The notes beneath the pieces are model-generated. The model was not told the origin of the DNA. It was given only the letters and a program-made list of their open reading frames with translations, and did no database searches. Shown piece by piece: positions 14,720 to 23,406 of a stretch of 43,817 nucleotides of DNA; the stretch's first letter is position 1, and every line of letters starts with the position of its first letter. The stretch comes from Propionibacteriaceae bacterium (lineage in GTDB: Bacteria > Actinomycetota > Actinomycetes > Propionibacteriales > Propionibacteriaceae), in assembly GCA_031285845.1 (NCBI GenBank), contig JAITVK010000009.1, forward strand, positions 1 to 43,817, written 5' to 3'. A program made the position numbers and the translations under genes.

Positions 14720-16131
14720 GCGACATCCCCGATTCTGGACTCGACACGGTCATCGCCGCCTTCGGTGACGATCCGACCACGACCACCGAGGAGGTCGGCG
14801 CGGGCACTCAGCCTGATCGAGGCGGCCGGTCGAACCGACACAGAAAGGCCGATCGGAATGGCAAGCTCGGCCAATCGTCGCGCCGAGCACACCGTGATTC
14901 ATCCCACCGGGCAGGTGAAGGCGCCCCAAGCGCTCGCCGCGGGCGGCGTCAGCGTACCCACTTGACCCTGTTGGACACCTTGGCCACCGCCACGCTCGGA
15001 CCGCGCGGACGCCCGCTACGCGCCGGGTTGTCGGCGCTGGGCATCGCCATCGGCATCGCATCCCTGGTCGCGATGCTCGGCATCCCTGCCTCGTACCAAG
15101 CCGAAGCCGAGGCCAAATTCAACGCCTGGGGCGCCAACATGGTGGTGGCCAGTCCGGCGACGGATCGACGCACCAGCGAGGTCAGCGTCCTGCCAGAGAG
15201 CGCGCCAGCGATGGTGGATCGGATCTGGTCAGTCAACTCGGCCTTGACCGTGAGAGCCGTCCCTGACGCTTCCGTCTACCGCTCTGACAAGATTCCACAG
15301 GCTGAGTCGAAAGGGCTGACCGCGGTGGTCGGCGAGGGCGATCCGTTGAGCACGCTGACCACGACGATGGCCTCCGGACGCTGGTTCGACAACGCCTCGT
15401 CCACGTTGCCGACCGTCGTCTTGGGATCCAACGCCGCCGCGACACTGCGCGCCGGCCTCGGTCAACGCCTATGGATCGGACAATCCTGGTGGGCGGTCAT
15501 CGGGATCCTCGACCAGATGCCAGGCTTCGCCGGACAGTACGACTCGGCCGCTTTCCTGGCGCCGAAAGCGGCGGCCAACCGTTGGCCGGGCCTGCCGATC
15601 AGCCAGATCCTCGTCAATGCCCATCCCGGCGAAGTCGACTCGGTGAAATCGGTCTTGGCCGAGACGATCAACCCGGCCAAGCCAGCCGGTGTGGACGTCA
15701 TGAAACCCACCCAGTACGGCTACGCGCAGGACTACTTCTTCGAACTGTTCGCCAATCTGGCTTTGGGGTTGGGCGGCATCGCGCTGCTCGTCGGTGGGAT
15801 CGGGATCGCGAACACCATGGTGGTCTCCGTCCTCGAACGCCGCGGCGAGATCGGTCTGCGGCGAGCGCTTGGGGCCCGCACCGGTCAGGTCGGACTGCAA
15901 TTCGTGGTCGAGGCCGCCATCATCGGACTGCTCGGCGGAGTGCTCGGTGTGGCTTTCGGAGCGTACGCCGTCTTCTGCTTCACCGCCTATTCCGGCATTC
16001 ATTTCGCCATCCCGGCGTGGGTGTTTGCCGCCGGGCCGGGGATCGCGATCGTGGTCGGCATGTTGGCCGGATTGTACCCGTCGCTGAAGGCCGCCCGCCA
16101 ATCCCCCACCGTCACCCTGCGGGCCACCTGA
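14716..16131 (+). CDS. FtsX-type (MacB-like) ABC permease
   Basis: 471 residues. A long charged, Arg/Ser-rich cytoplasmic N-terminus (1-85) precedes the first helix (about 98-118, LSALGIAIGIASLVAMLGIP). A large extracytoplasmic domain (120-340) has the MacB-type core, and three helices follow (about 350-375, 395-425, 435-460), with the family signature NTMVVSVLERRGEIGLRRALGA between helices 2 and 3. This is the standard MacB-type arrangement with four helices. Together with the adaptor and ATPase it makes a tripartite mechanotransmission exporter; the substrate is unknown. The long basic tail is unusual for the family. Confidence 0.88.
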   Translation: MSDIPDSGLDTVIAAFGDDPTTTTEEVGAGTQPDRGGRSNRHRKADRNGKLGQSSRRAHRDSSHRAGEGAPSARRGRRQRTHLTLLDTLATATLGPRGRPLRAGLSALGIAIGIASLVAMLGIPASYQAEAEAKFNAWGANMVVASPATDRRTSEVSVLPESAPAMVDRIWSVNSALTVRAVPDASVYRSDKIPQAESKGLTAVVGEGDPLSTLTTTMASGRWFDNASSTLPTVVLGSNAAATLRAGLGQRLWIGQSWWAVIGILDQMPGFAGQYDSAAFLAPKAAANRWPGLPISQILVNAHPGEVDSVKSVLAETINPAKPAGVDVMKPTQYGYAQDYFFELFANLALGLGGIALLVGGIGIANTMVVSVLERRGEIGLRRALGARTGQVGLQFVVEAAIIGLLGGVLGVAFGAYAVFCFTAYSGIHFAIPAWVFAAGPGIAIVVGMLAGLYPSLKAARQSPTVTLRAT

Positions 16132-16189
16132 TCGCGCCCAGACACCGTACTTCATCATCAACGACACACAGAAAAGGAGAATCACGACC

Positions 16190-17146
16190 ATGTCGAATCA
16201 CGACCAGCGCTCCCCGATGGGGAAGCGCTTGACCGCGGCGGCGCTCATCCTGGTCAGCTGTGCGACTTTGGCGGCCTGCACGGCCCCGAATCACTCGCTG
16301 CCTTCCATCAACCAAGGGGGCGACAAAGTCGGCGACAAGCTCGTCCAGGCCGCCCAGTCGTACTATGACTGCATGACGGCCGGGGGTGTCAAAGTCGAAA
16401 TCCAGAAGGATGACGCGGGCGAGCCGACTCTGGTCCATTTCACCGACTTCAAGTCTTCAGTCCAGTATCGCGCTCCGGATGGGGTCGGCGGTGGGATGTA
16501 CGCCGCCGACCGTGCGGGCATGGAACCGTCGGCGGCAGAACAGGAATTCGCCAACAAGAATGAGCCAGGGCTGCTTGTCGACGGAGTGGATCAGTCTGAG
16601 TTGTATCTGCGCTGCCTGAAAGAGTCGGGTTACAGTGAGTCGGCGGTGTGGGAAGCACATCCGTATCAAGCCGATCCGAAAGAGGTCGAACGCCAGGTCA
16701 AAGCCAACAACGAGTGGGCAGCTTGTGCTCGCGCCCATGGCTGGCCGGATCTGAAAGACGTCTCGGTTCCAACCGACCTGTCCAATGGGTACTCTCCGAT
16801 CTTGTTGCCCGCCACGATCACCCCGGAGCAGATCGGCCAACTGCTCGACGTCTGTCCGAACTGGGACCCGACTCGCGATGAGGCGATGCAGAAGTGGTGG
16901 GACGAACATCCAGGCGCCACCGAGATCCCTGACGTCGCCCCAGACCCCGCCATCAGCTTCGACTTCAACTACGACTCTTTGGGGATCGGACCAAGTGAGA
17001 CGCCCAATCCGGAGCAACAGGCCCAGCTAGACAAATGGAGCAAGTTGTGGGACGCCCTGAATGCGAAACAGCAGGCGTACTACGAAGACAAGTTTCCCAC
17101 CTCCGGTGGTGTCGATCTTCCGATGAGCGCCGAAACAGCCAAGTGA
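16190..17146 (+). CDS. Lipoprotein associated with the MacAB-like exporter
   Basis: 318 residues. A lipoprotein signal with lipobox LAAC (Cys at about residue 27) predicts membrane anchoring outside the cell. The mature part contains four further Cys in motifs YYDCMTAGGV, YLRCLKESGY, WAACARAHGWPD and LLDVCPNW; the CM/CARxxG(W/V)PD type of motif recurs in extracellular lipoproteins beside actinobacterial MacAB operons, from memory. The four Cys could form two disulfides. The ribosome binding site AAAAGGAG lies about 12 bases upstream (a weak spacing). It begins 58 bases after the permease, so it is probably in the same operon; role in substrate capture or release is inferred. Confidence 0.82.
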   Translation: MSNHDQRSPMGKRLTAAALILVSCATLAACTAPNHSLPSINQGGDKVGDKLVQAAQSYYDCMTAGGVKVEIQKDDAGEPTLVHFTDFKSSVQYRAPDGVGGGMYAADRAGMEPSAAEQEFANKNEPGLLVDGVDQSELYLRCLKESGYSESAVWEAHPYQADPKEVERQVKANNEWAACARAHGWPDLKDVSVPTDLSNGYSPILLPATITPEQIGQLLDVCPNWDPTRDEAMQKWWDEHPGATEIPDVAPDPAISFDFNYDSLGIGPSETPNPEQQAQLDKWSKLWDALNAKQQAYYEDKFPTSGGVDLPMSAETAK

Positions 17147-17176
17147 CGCTTGGTTTCTCACGATCGTCAGTAGTTC

Positions 17177-17220
17177 GTGAGGGGTCGTTTCGGCTGATCA
17201 GCGCCGAAGCCACCCCTCAC
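17177..17220. terminator. Bidirectional hairpin between convergent genes
   Basis: Arms 17177-17194 and 17203-17220 pair at 16 of 18 positions (outer GTGAGGGGT with ACCCCTCAC perfect). It lies 31 bases after the lipoprotein stop and about 180 bases after the beta-propeller gene's stop. There is no T-run. Downstream (17270-17370) is a C-rich patch with repeated GCCCCCGCCCCAG-like units. Confidence 0.6.
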
Positions 17221-17396
17221 GTTCGCACGCTTCACAGTCGCAGAGCCGGCGACTCTCGACGCCGCGCGCCCGGTGCTGACCAGATGGCCGCCCCCGCCCC
17301 AGGCGCCCCGCGCCAGAGGCCCCCGCCCCAGACGCCCCCGCCTCCCAGACGCCGCGCGCCCAGGGCTGAGCTCTGCGTGATTCAAACACCGGCTGA

Positions 17397-19694
17397 TCAT
17401 CGAGACAATGCCACGGTGGTGAGCTTGGCGTACGCGGTCATGTCGTAGGCCACAACCGCCTGACTGGTGACGATGTAGAACTCGTCGCCGATCCGCACCC
17501 CTCGCGTGGTCAGGTCGATCGCCCCGGTGGCGGCCTCAGAACTCGTCACGCCCATGTCGGCCACCAAGTCGATGGTCGTCAGATGCGTGAACTGGGCGCC
17601 GTCCCACTGATAGAGCTCGTAACGCCACTGGATCTGTGGCGTCTCGCCGCCCGATCCTCCCGCCGGTTTGGCGTCGATGGAGGCTGGCCACGCCGTGACC
17701 GGGAAACCGATCAGCCCACGCTCGACGTCGAAGAACCCGGCCTTGTGATCCCGGGCGACTTCAGTCTCGTCACCGGTGATCCGGGCCGTCGTGATCTCCC
17801 GTACGTCGTACGGATCGGTGACGTCGAACATCGTAAGCTTGAGGCCACGGATCACGCCGTCGCTGTCGGCGTCCGTCCCCACGCCGACCAGCAGATTGTC
17901 ACCGAACGGATGCAGATATGACGAAAAGCCCGGGATTTTCAGCTCGCTCATGACCGTCGGAGCGGTCGGGTCGCTCAGATCGATCGTGAACAGCGGATCA
18001 ACCTGTTCGTACGTCACCACGTAGGCGATCGACCCAGCGAAACGGACCGACTGAACTTGCTCATTGGACACCAATTGCGGAATCGATCCGACCACGGCCA
18101 ACTGGGAATCCAGAACCCACAACGCCGGAACCGTCTTCCACCACCCCGGATCAGAATCAGACCCGGTCGTCCCGTAGGCTGTCACCACGCGAAGATTGCC
18201 ATCCACCTCGTCGAGTGAGAACTGGTTCAACAACGATCCGGGCAATTCGCCCTGGGCCTCGACGGCCAGCGCGCCACCGTTCAGACCGATCCTGGTCAGT
18301 TGGGTTCGCCCGCCGACGAAACTGCCCGCCCCACCGGGCAACGGTTTAGCCTCGTCTTGACCATCAGTGTTGTACGACCACCGATCAGCCGACAAATAGA
18401 TGTTGGACTGACTCATATAGACCGTCGCTGTCCCGCCGAGCACCACCTGCTCACCCAGTCGTGACCCCGAAGTCACGTCCAGCGAGGTCACCACCGAGTA
18501 GGTCGGCTCGGTCGCACCAGGAAGAATCTCGATCGTGTCAGGCGGGACAGGAGCCACAGTGGAGCCTTGCCCGACTTCGGGAACGAACGTCGCCGGAACA
18601 CCCGGATCGACCTTCGCCGGACTGACGATCTGATTGGACACCAGATACAACACGCCGTCGCTCAACCGCGAGTCGACGTACGATCCGGACTGCGACAAGG
18701 TTGTGATGTGACGGGGCGCGGTCGGGTCGGCGATGTCATAGATCGCCGCTTTGAGGCTGGAGGCCTCCATCGAGATCCACGTCGGCGAACCCGACGCCCA
18801 TTGGTCGAAATCAGCCTCGAAACCATGGGTCAGAACGATCAGCCGATCGCCCTGAATCATCAGATCGACCACCGGGCCAGTGGTGACCTCGTCACCGGCG
18901 GTCAGCCCTGACACGTCGATGGCAGCGACCTCGTGAGTGTCCGCCCCCGCGCCCACCACGATCGCGACCCGACGCTGGTGAGCGACATAAAGGTACGATC
19001 CGTCCGTTTTGACAATGTCACCCTCGTCGATGCCTGCCACTTGGGTATTCGTGGCCGAGGCGTTGGAACTGGACGCCGCGCCGCCGGCGGACTCCATCGC
19101 GCCGTCGGCCGCGTTCGCCGTCGAGGCGGGAGCGGATCCGACACTGGTGTCGCCGCCTGTGGCGCTCGCCCACCCGGCGTCCGCCGCTCGCCCGGTGTTC
19201 GATGTGGCCACCAGCGCCGCATAGACATCAGCGTACGCCGTCGGGTCAGCGACACCGGGCTGCGCGGGTGCCGTACGTCCAGGGTGGTCGGAGACCACAA
19301 CCGGCGCAGGCCACGGGTTGACGGCCGGTGATCCGGAACCGGGGAGCACGCCGCTGACAACCATGGCCACAGCCATGAACGCCGCAAGACCGCCGCCGCC
19401 GACGATGCCGATCCATCGCGTGCCACGAGGTCGGCGACCATCCCTGGGGCGAGCCCGGCCGGGACGAGTCGAGTCAAGGCGTGGACCGGTCGGGCCAGTC
19501 GAATCCGTGCGAACCGAGGCCGATGAATCATGTTTCAGGATCGGATTCCCGTCGGTGGCGGACGGCGACTCTCTCACCGACGCGTCCGCCGCTTCCTGAG
19601 CCACGGCTGCCGCCACCCGATCGACCAACTCCGGCGGAGGAACCAGCCGAGCCCGTAGAACCTGGAACTGTTCCTTCAGTTGTTCGTCATTCAT
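17397..19694 (-). CDS. Membrane-anchored beta-propeller protein with anti-sigma-like N-terminus
   Basis: 765 residues. The cytoplasmic N-terminus (1-90) starts with a helix LKEQFQVLRARLVPPPELVD and an AAAVAQEA stretch, in the place of an anti-sigma domain; a Pro/Arg-rich linker leads to one helix (about 96-117). Outside is a Ser/Ala/Thr-rich linker and then a large domain with repeated beta-strand segments (TNTQVAGIDEGDIVKTDGSY, then repeated blades ending WQ-QF-LT) typical of the Beta_propel (COG4880) family of secreted beta-propellers. The start has AAGGAGG 9 bases upstream and overlaps the sigma-factor gene by eight bases. It may be the sigma factor's anti-sigma and sensor; the anti-sigma part is an inference, since no zinc-finger motif is present. 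Confidence 0.8.
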   Translation of the reverse strand: MNDEQLKEQFQVLRARLVPPPELVDRVAAAVAQEAADASVRESPSATDGNPILKHDSSASVRTDSTGPTGPRLDSTRPGRARPRDGRRPRGTRWIGIVGGGGLAAFMAVAMVVSGVLPGSGSPAVNPWPAPVVVSDHPGRTAPAQPGVADPTAYADVYAALVATSNTGRAADAGWASATGGDTSVGSAPASTANAADGAMESAGGAASSSNASATNTQVAGIDEGDIVKTDGSYLYVAHQRRVAIVVGAGADTHEVAAIDVSGLTAGDEVTTGPVVDLMIQGDRLIVLTHGFEADFDQWASGSPTWISMEASSLKAAIYDIADPTAPRHITTLSQSGSYVDSRLSDGVLYLVSNQIVSPAKVDPGVPATFVPEVGQGSTVAPVPPDTIEILPGATEPTYSVVTSLDVTSGSRLGEQVVLGGTATVYMSQSNIYLSADRWSYNTDGQDEAKPLPGGAGSFVGGRTQLTRIGLNGGALAVEAQGELPGSLLNQFSLDEVDGNLRVVTAYGTTGSDSDPGWWKTVPALWVLDSQLAVVGSIPQLVSNEQVQSVRFAGSIAYVVTYEQVDPLFTIDLSDPTAPTVMSELKIPGFSSYLHPFGDNLLVGVGTDADSDGVIRGLKLTMFDVTDPYDVREITTARITGDETEVARDHKAGFFDVERGLIGFPVTAWPASIDAKPAGGSGGETPQIQWRYELYQWDGAQFTHLTTIDLVADMGVTSSEAATGAIDLTTRGVRIGDEFYIVTSQAVVAYDMTAYAKLTTVALSR

Positions 19695-20490
19695 GAACCG
19701 TTACCTCCTTGGTCACAACCGCGCGCAGCATCTGCCGTCCACGGGACAACCTCATCTTGACTGTGCCTTCTTCCAGCCCCAGGATGTGACCGATCTGAGC
19801 CACTGACAGGTCTTCGAAATAAAACAGGTGGACCACGCTGCGGTAGGTCGGCGACAGCCCGGCCAAGCCGGTCAGCAGCGCGTCCAAGCGCGGATCGTCC
19901 ACATGGGTCTGCTGGTCGGCGTCGATCAGGGTGGCCACTGCCTCGTCAGACACGACATCGACTCGTCTGGCCCACGAAGTGGATCCAGCATGACGACACA
20001 CATTCAGAGCCGTGGTGATCAGCCAGGCTTTGCGATGCTCTTCGTCCACACAGTCCGGCTGACGCCGATGATACGTCAAGAACACCTCCTGGAAGGCGTC
20101 GTCAGCGTCGTTTCTCGACCGCGTGTGGGTCACACAGATGGCATAAACCATCTGCTGATGACGCTCGATCACGGCACGGGTCTGATCGGGATCAGCGCTC
20201 ACTTGAGCCTCCTGGTTGTCTGCGGCGGCGTCGCCGTGGTCTTCATCATGGCGTACGCCCTGGTCGGCGCGCCACTGCGTTGTCGGCGCGTCCCAGACCG
20301 AATCGAGGTCGCCCTGACCGGTCGGAGTCGACCAGCTCACCGTCGCGACCGGATCCGCCCGCGGATCGACCGCGTCCAAAGGCTCGGGTCGACTGACGAC
20401 GAGAGTGGGTCCCACTTCGCTGCTCATCCGCCTGCTCCGTTCTGCTCTCACTGGCTCTGGATCCCCCGACCTGTCCGAGCGTCGATCCAT
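19687..20490 (-). CDS. ECF (group IV) RNA polymerase sigma factor
   Basis: 267 residues. Sigma-2 is visible at about 103-160 (AVIERHQQMVYAICVTHT, then DADDAFQEVFLTYHRR) and sigma-4 at about 213-258 (LSPTYRSVVHLFYFEDLSVA, then QIGHILGLEEGTVKMRLSRG). Sigma-3 is absent, as in ECF factors. The first 100 residues are hydrophilic and not part of the conserved core, so the true start may be later (for example the Met at 20427, MSSEVG). It overlaps the downstream beta-propeller gene by eight bases, the classic sigma/anti-sigma layout. The stimulus is unknown. It is divergent from the LacI-family gene at 20585. Confidence 0.88.
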   Translation of the reverse strand: MDRRSDRSGDPEPVRAERSRRMSSEVGPTLVVSRPEPLDAVDPRADPVATVSWSTPTGQGDLDSVWDAPTTQWRADQGVRHDEDHGDAAADNQEAQVSADPDQTRAVIERHQQMVYAICVTHTRSRNDADDAFQEVFLTYHRRQPDCVDEEHRKAWLITTALNVCRHAGSTSWARRVDVVSDEAVATLIDADQQTHVDDPRLDALLTGLAGLSPTYRSVVHLFYFEDLSVAQIGHILGLEEGTVKMRLSRGRQMLRAVVTKEVTVHE

Positions 20491-20571
20491 TCACCACCAA
20501 CTGCTGCCAGCGGAGGAAAAGGTCACAAACAAACACCTGCCGCCGTCTATGAAACTGGATGCAGAATGACC

Positions 20572-20577
20572 TAGAAT
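20572..20577 (+). promoter_or_regulatory. -10 box of a probable leaderless transcript (LacI gene at 20585)
   Basis: TAGAAT ends 7 bases before the ATG at 20585. An in-frame ATG at 20576 overlaps this box, so 20585 is the better start. Confidence 0.6.
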
Positions 20578-20584
20578 GCTATCC

Positions 20585-21655
20585 ATGTCTGAAACTGACG
20601 CTATATCGCCACAACGACGTGGGACCCGTGGCCCTGCCCCGACCGCGGAGGTGAACCTGCGCGATGTCGCGCAGCGCGCCGGAGTGTCAGCCGCGACCGC
20701 CTCCAGAGTCTTCTCTGGCCACACTGTCGTCCGCCCTGAGACGCGTGACAAGGTTCTCCATGCCGCCGAAGAACTGGGCTACGTGGTCAACGGGTTGGCC
20801 AAGGCGATGCTGGGCACAGCCGCTCGACCGCTGGCCGTGGTGTTGCCGAACATGGAGAACACGGCTTTCCCTCAGTTGCTCGCCGGAGCCGAACAGACTG
20901 CCAGTGAGGATGGCCGCGGCCTGGTTTTATCGCTGACCCACGGTGACGCTGAGCGCGAACAGGCGATGGTCAAAGCGGCCTGCGAACAACGAGTGGCCGG
21001 TCTGCTGCTGGTCGACGCCACCGACGCTGGACCTGACGGCGACGAGCGGATCGCGGCGTACGTCACAGCGCTGGCCGCAGTCGACGCCCGCATGATCCTC
21101 TGCTGCCACCAGTATCTGCCGAGCCAGCCCCACATCCTCACCATGAATTACGACCACATCTCGGGCATTCAGCAGATCGTCGAAGACCTGGCCGCGAAGG
21201 GGCATCAACGGATCGCTTTCATGGGCTGGGCCGCGACGACCACCGCCTCACAGCATTTCCTCGGCTACTCGCTCGGCCTGCGCAACGCTGGGCTGCTGAT
21301 CGACTCGTCGCTGGTGGTCGAATGCCCTGACGGGGCGGTCGACGCCCATTTGGCGGCGTTGTTCCTGCTCAACCGACCGGCCCGACCGACCGCCGTCGTC
21401 TGCCTGAGCGACGAGATCGCGTTGGGTGTCTATCGCGCGGCCCGCGCCTTCGACATCGACATTCCGACCCAGTTGGCCATCTCTGGTTTCGGCGACGCGC
21501 CCTGTTCAGCCGATCTGACACCGAGTCTGACCTCAGTCCAGGTGCCTTACCACGACCTCGGCGTACGGGCAGCCCAACTCGCCCTCGGTCTAGTCGATGT
21601 CAACGCCCGCGCCGACCTGGCGACCAAAGTGATTCTGCGCGAGTCCACCGGCTAA
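20585..21655 (+). CDS. LacI-family transcriptional regulator
   Basis: 356 residues. The N-terminal HTH is NLRDVAQRAGVSAATASRVF followed by the hinge helix segment (LGYVVNGLAKAML), and the remainder is a periplasmic-binding-protein-like effector domain with the family's typical blocks (LAVVLPNMENTAFPQLLAGA; RIAFMGWAATTTASQHFLGY; LAISGFGDAPCSADLTPSLT). Start is set by the TAGAAT box. There is no sugar-transport gene next to it; it lies between the divergent sigma-factor gene and a convergent murE. Its target genes are not visible in this window, so a distant regulon or autoregulation is inferred. Confidence 0.93.
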   Translation: MSETDAISPQRRGTRGPAPTAEVNLRDVAQRAGVSAATASRVFSGHTVVRPETRDKVLHAAEELGYVVNGLAKAMLGTAARPLAVVLPNMENTAFPQLLAGAEQTASEDGRGLVLSLTHGDAEREQAMVKAACEQRVAGLLLVDATDAGPDGDERIAAYVTALAAVDARMILCCHQYLPSQPHILTMNYDHISGIQQIVEDLAAKGHQRIAFMGWAATTTASQHFLGYSLGLRNAGLLIDSSLVVECPDGAVDAHLAALFLLNRPARPTAVVCLSDEIALGVYRAARAFDIDIPTQLAISGFGDAPCSADLTPSLTSVQVPYHDLGVRAAQLALGLVDVNARADLATKVILRESTG

Positions 21656-21786
21656 ACGGCGCATGGGGCCTAGGATCGGCCAACCGGCGCATCCAGCCGA
21701 GTCAGCGACGTGTCGCCCAGCTCAGTGGCGCGATTTCCCCACCAGCCGACCGACACCGCATTCTCAACCGTGCCAGCCGATTGGCC

Positions 21787-23307
21787 TCACTCAGCGTTGG
21801 CCTCCACCAGACCGCAGACCGTCTCAATGTCGGAGGCCACCTTCACAGCAGTCGAACCGCGCAACTGCCACTTCTCCGAGCCTTTGCCCATGACCAGGAC
21901 GACCCCGTTCGGCGCCGCGTTGGCGATGGCCTGCTCGATCGCGGCTGGCCGGTCGCGAACCACTCTTCCTGGGGCGTGCCCGACCGATTCGATGTGTCGA
22001 TTCAGGTCAGCGCAGATCTCTTCGATCGGAACATCGCCTGGATCATCTTCGGTCAGATAGATCTGATCGGCGTGCCGCCCAGCCAAGACGCCGAGTTCCT
22101 CTCGTCGGTTCAACCCCTTGTTTCCGCCGGCGCCGAACACCATCGTGATCGGCGAGTCAGGGTAGCCTGAGTGGACAGTGTCGAGCAAAGTCTCGACTGA
22201 CAGCCGCTGATGCGCGTAGTCGACGATCACCGTGGTGCCTTTGGCGTCGTGGAAGACTTCCATCCGTCCAGGGACCCGAGCCCGAGCCAAACCGTTTCGC
22301 ATATGCTCGACAGGAACGCCCATCACCCAGGCGATCGCGATCGCGGCGACCGCGTTCTCGACGTTGAAAGCTCCGGCCATCTGGATCGCGAACCGATGCG
22401 CGACCCCATCCAACTCGACACTGAACTCCTGGCCCGATCCGACAGCCGCGATGTCACGTCCAACCACATCGGCGACTGTGTCGGTGTCCGCCGAGAACGT
22501 GACCACCCGCTCGCATTGAGCCGCTGCCGCCATCACCGCCTCGCGTTCTTGGGTTCGCGCGTTGACCACCGCTTGACGCGCTTGAGTGAAGATCATCAGT
22601 TTAGCGGCGAGGTAGTCCGCATAATCCTCGTGTTCACTAGGTGAAATGTGATCCTCGGACACGTTGAGGAACCCGGCGACCTCGAAGGTCAGATTGGCCA
22701 CCCGTCGATATTTCAGCCCCTGGCTGGAGACCTCGACACACATCTGGGTCAGCCCGGCGGTCACCGCGTTGTGTAGGTGGCCGTAGAGCTCCAAAGTCTC
22801 AGGGGTGGTCTTGACCGAAGCTGTGGCCTCGACCCCATCCTCGTACCTGATCGACGACATGATTCCTGGCCTCGGTTTGCCCTGACTGGCCATCCACTGC
22901 GCCAAAATCGACTGCAGAAAGATCGTCGTGGTGGATTTCCCTTTCGTTCCCGTGATCCCGATCAGGGTCAGCCGATCCCATTCCCGGTCGTAGAACGCCG
23001 TCCCCGCCGTCGCGATCGCCTCGCGCATGTCAGACACCAGGATGTACGGAAGTCGTACGGACGCGTCATCGAATTCGTAAACCTGCTGACTGAGGTAGGC
23101 CACTGCGCCGGCCGTGATCGCCTGCCGCAGGTATTCTGAGCGGAAGTGTGCCCCCTTGCAGATGAACAACGCGCCGGGGCGGACCTCACGAGAATCGTAA
23201 GTCACCTGTGTGATGACAGGATCGTCCAGATCGTCGAGGCCGGATCGGGTGACGACGTTGGCTCCCAACGCGGTCACGTAGTCGCTCAGCCGATGAGGCC
23301 TCATCAT
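21787..23307 (-). CDS. murE: Lys-type MurE-like UDP-MurNAc-tripeptide ligase
   Basis: 506 residues from ATG 23307 (GAAGGAAGG 4-5 bases upstream; a longer frame to 23403 has no support). The Mur-ligase ATP loop is GTKGKSTTT, and blocks such as YDSREVRPGALFICKGAHFR, TTPETLELYGHLHNAVT, VPGRMEVF and DYAH are conserved. Overall it resembles the L-lysine-adding MurE of streptococci more than the diaminopimelate-adding type. The substrate-specificity motif that is DNPR in the diaminopimelate enzymes reads DDPG here (LTEDDPGDVP). It acts in the cytoplasm in peptidoglycan precursor synthesis, adding the third peptide residue. It is beside prs and glmU, not in a dcw cluster, so it may be the only or an auxiliary MurE. 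Confidence 0.9.
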   Translation of the reverse strand: MMRPHRLSDYVTALGANVVTRSGLDDLDDPVITQVTYDSREVRPGALFICKGAHFRSEYLRQAITAGAVAYLSQQVYEFDDASVRLPYILVSDMREAIATAGTAFYDREWDRLTLIGITGTKGKSTTTIFLQSILAQWMASQGKPRPGIMSSIRYEDGVEATASVKTTPETLELYGHLHNAVTAGLTQMCVEVSSQGLKYRRVANLTFEVAGFLNVSEDHISPSEHEDYADYLAAKLMIFTQARQAVVNARTQEREAVMAAAAQCERVVTFSADTDTVADVVGRDIAAVGSGQEFSVELDGVAHRFAIQMAGAFNVENAVAAIAIAWVMGVPVEHMRNGLARARVPGRMEVFHDAKGTTVIVDYAHQRLSVETLLDTVHSGYPDSPITMVFGAGGNKGLNRREELGVLAGRHADQIYLTEDDPGDVPIEEICADLNRHIESVGHAPGRVVRDRPAAIEQAIANAAPNGVVLVMGKGSEKWQLRGSTAVKVASDIETVCGLVEANAE

Positions 23308-23406
23308 GATCCTTCCTTCAGTCCCGCCCGACAGTACCATGGAGCAGTTTGCGGCGAAACCGACCCGCGCGGGATCGACCCGCTCGGGCGAACAGGGTGA
23401 CAAACG

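Noticed and set aside
17270-17370. C-rich repeated units as a CRISPR-like or satellite array
   Set aside because: Units are short, irregular and without spacers; simple low-complexity DNA between convergent genes.
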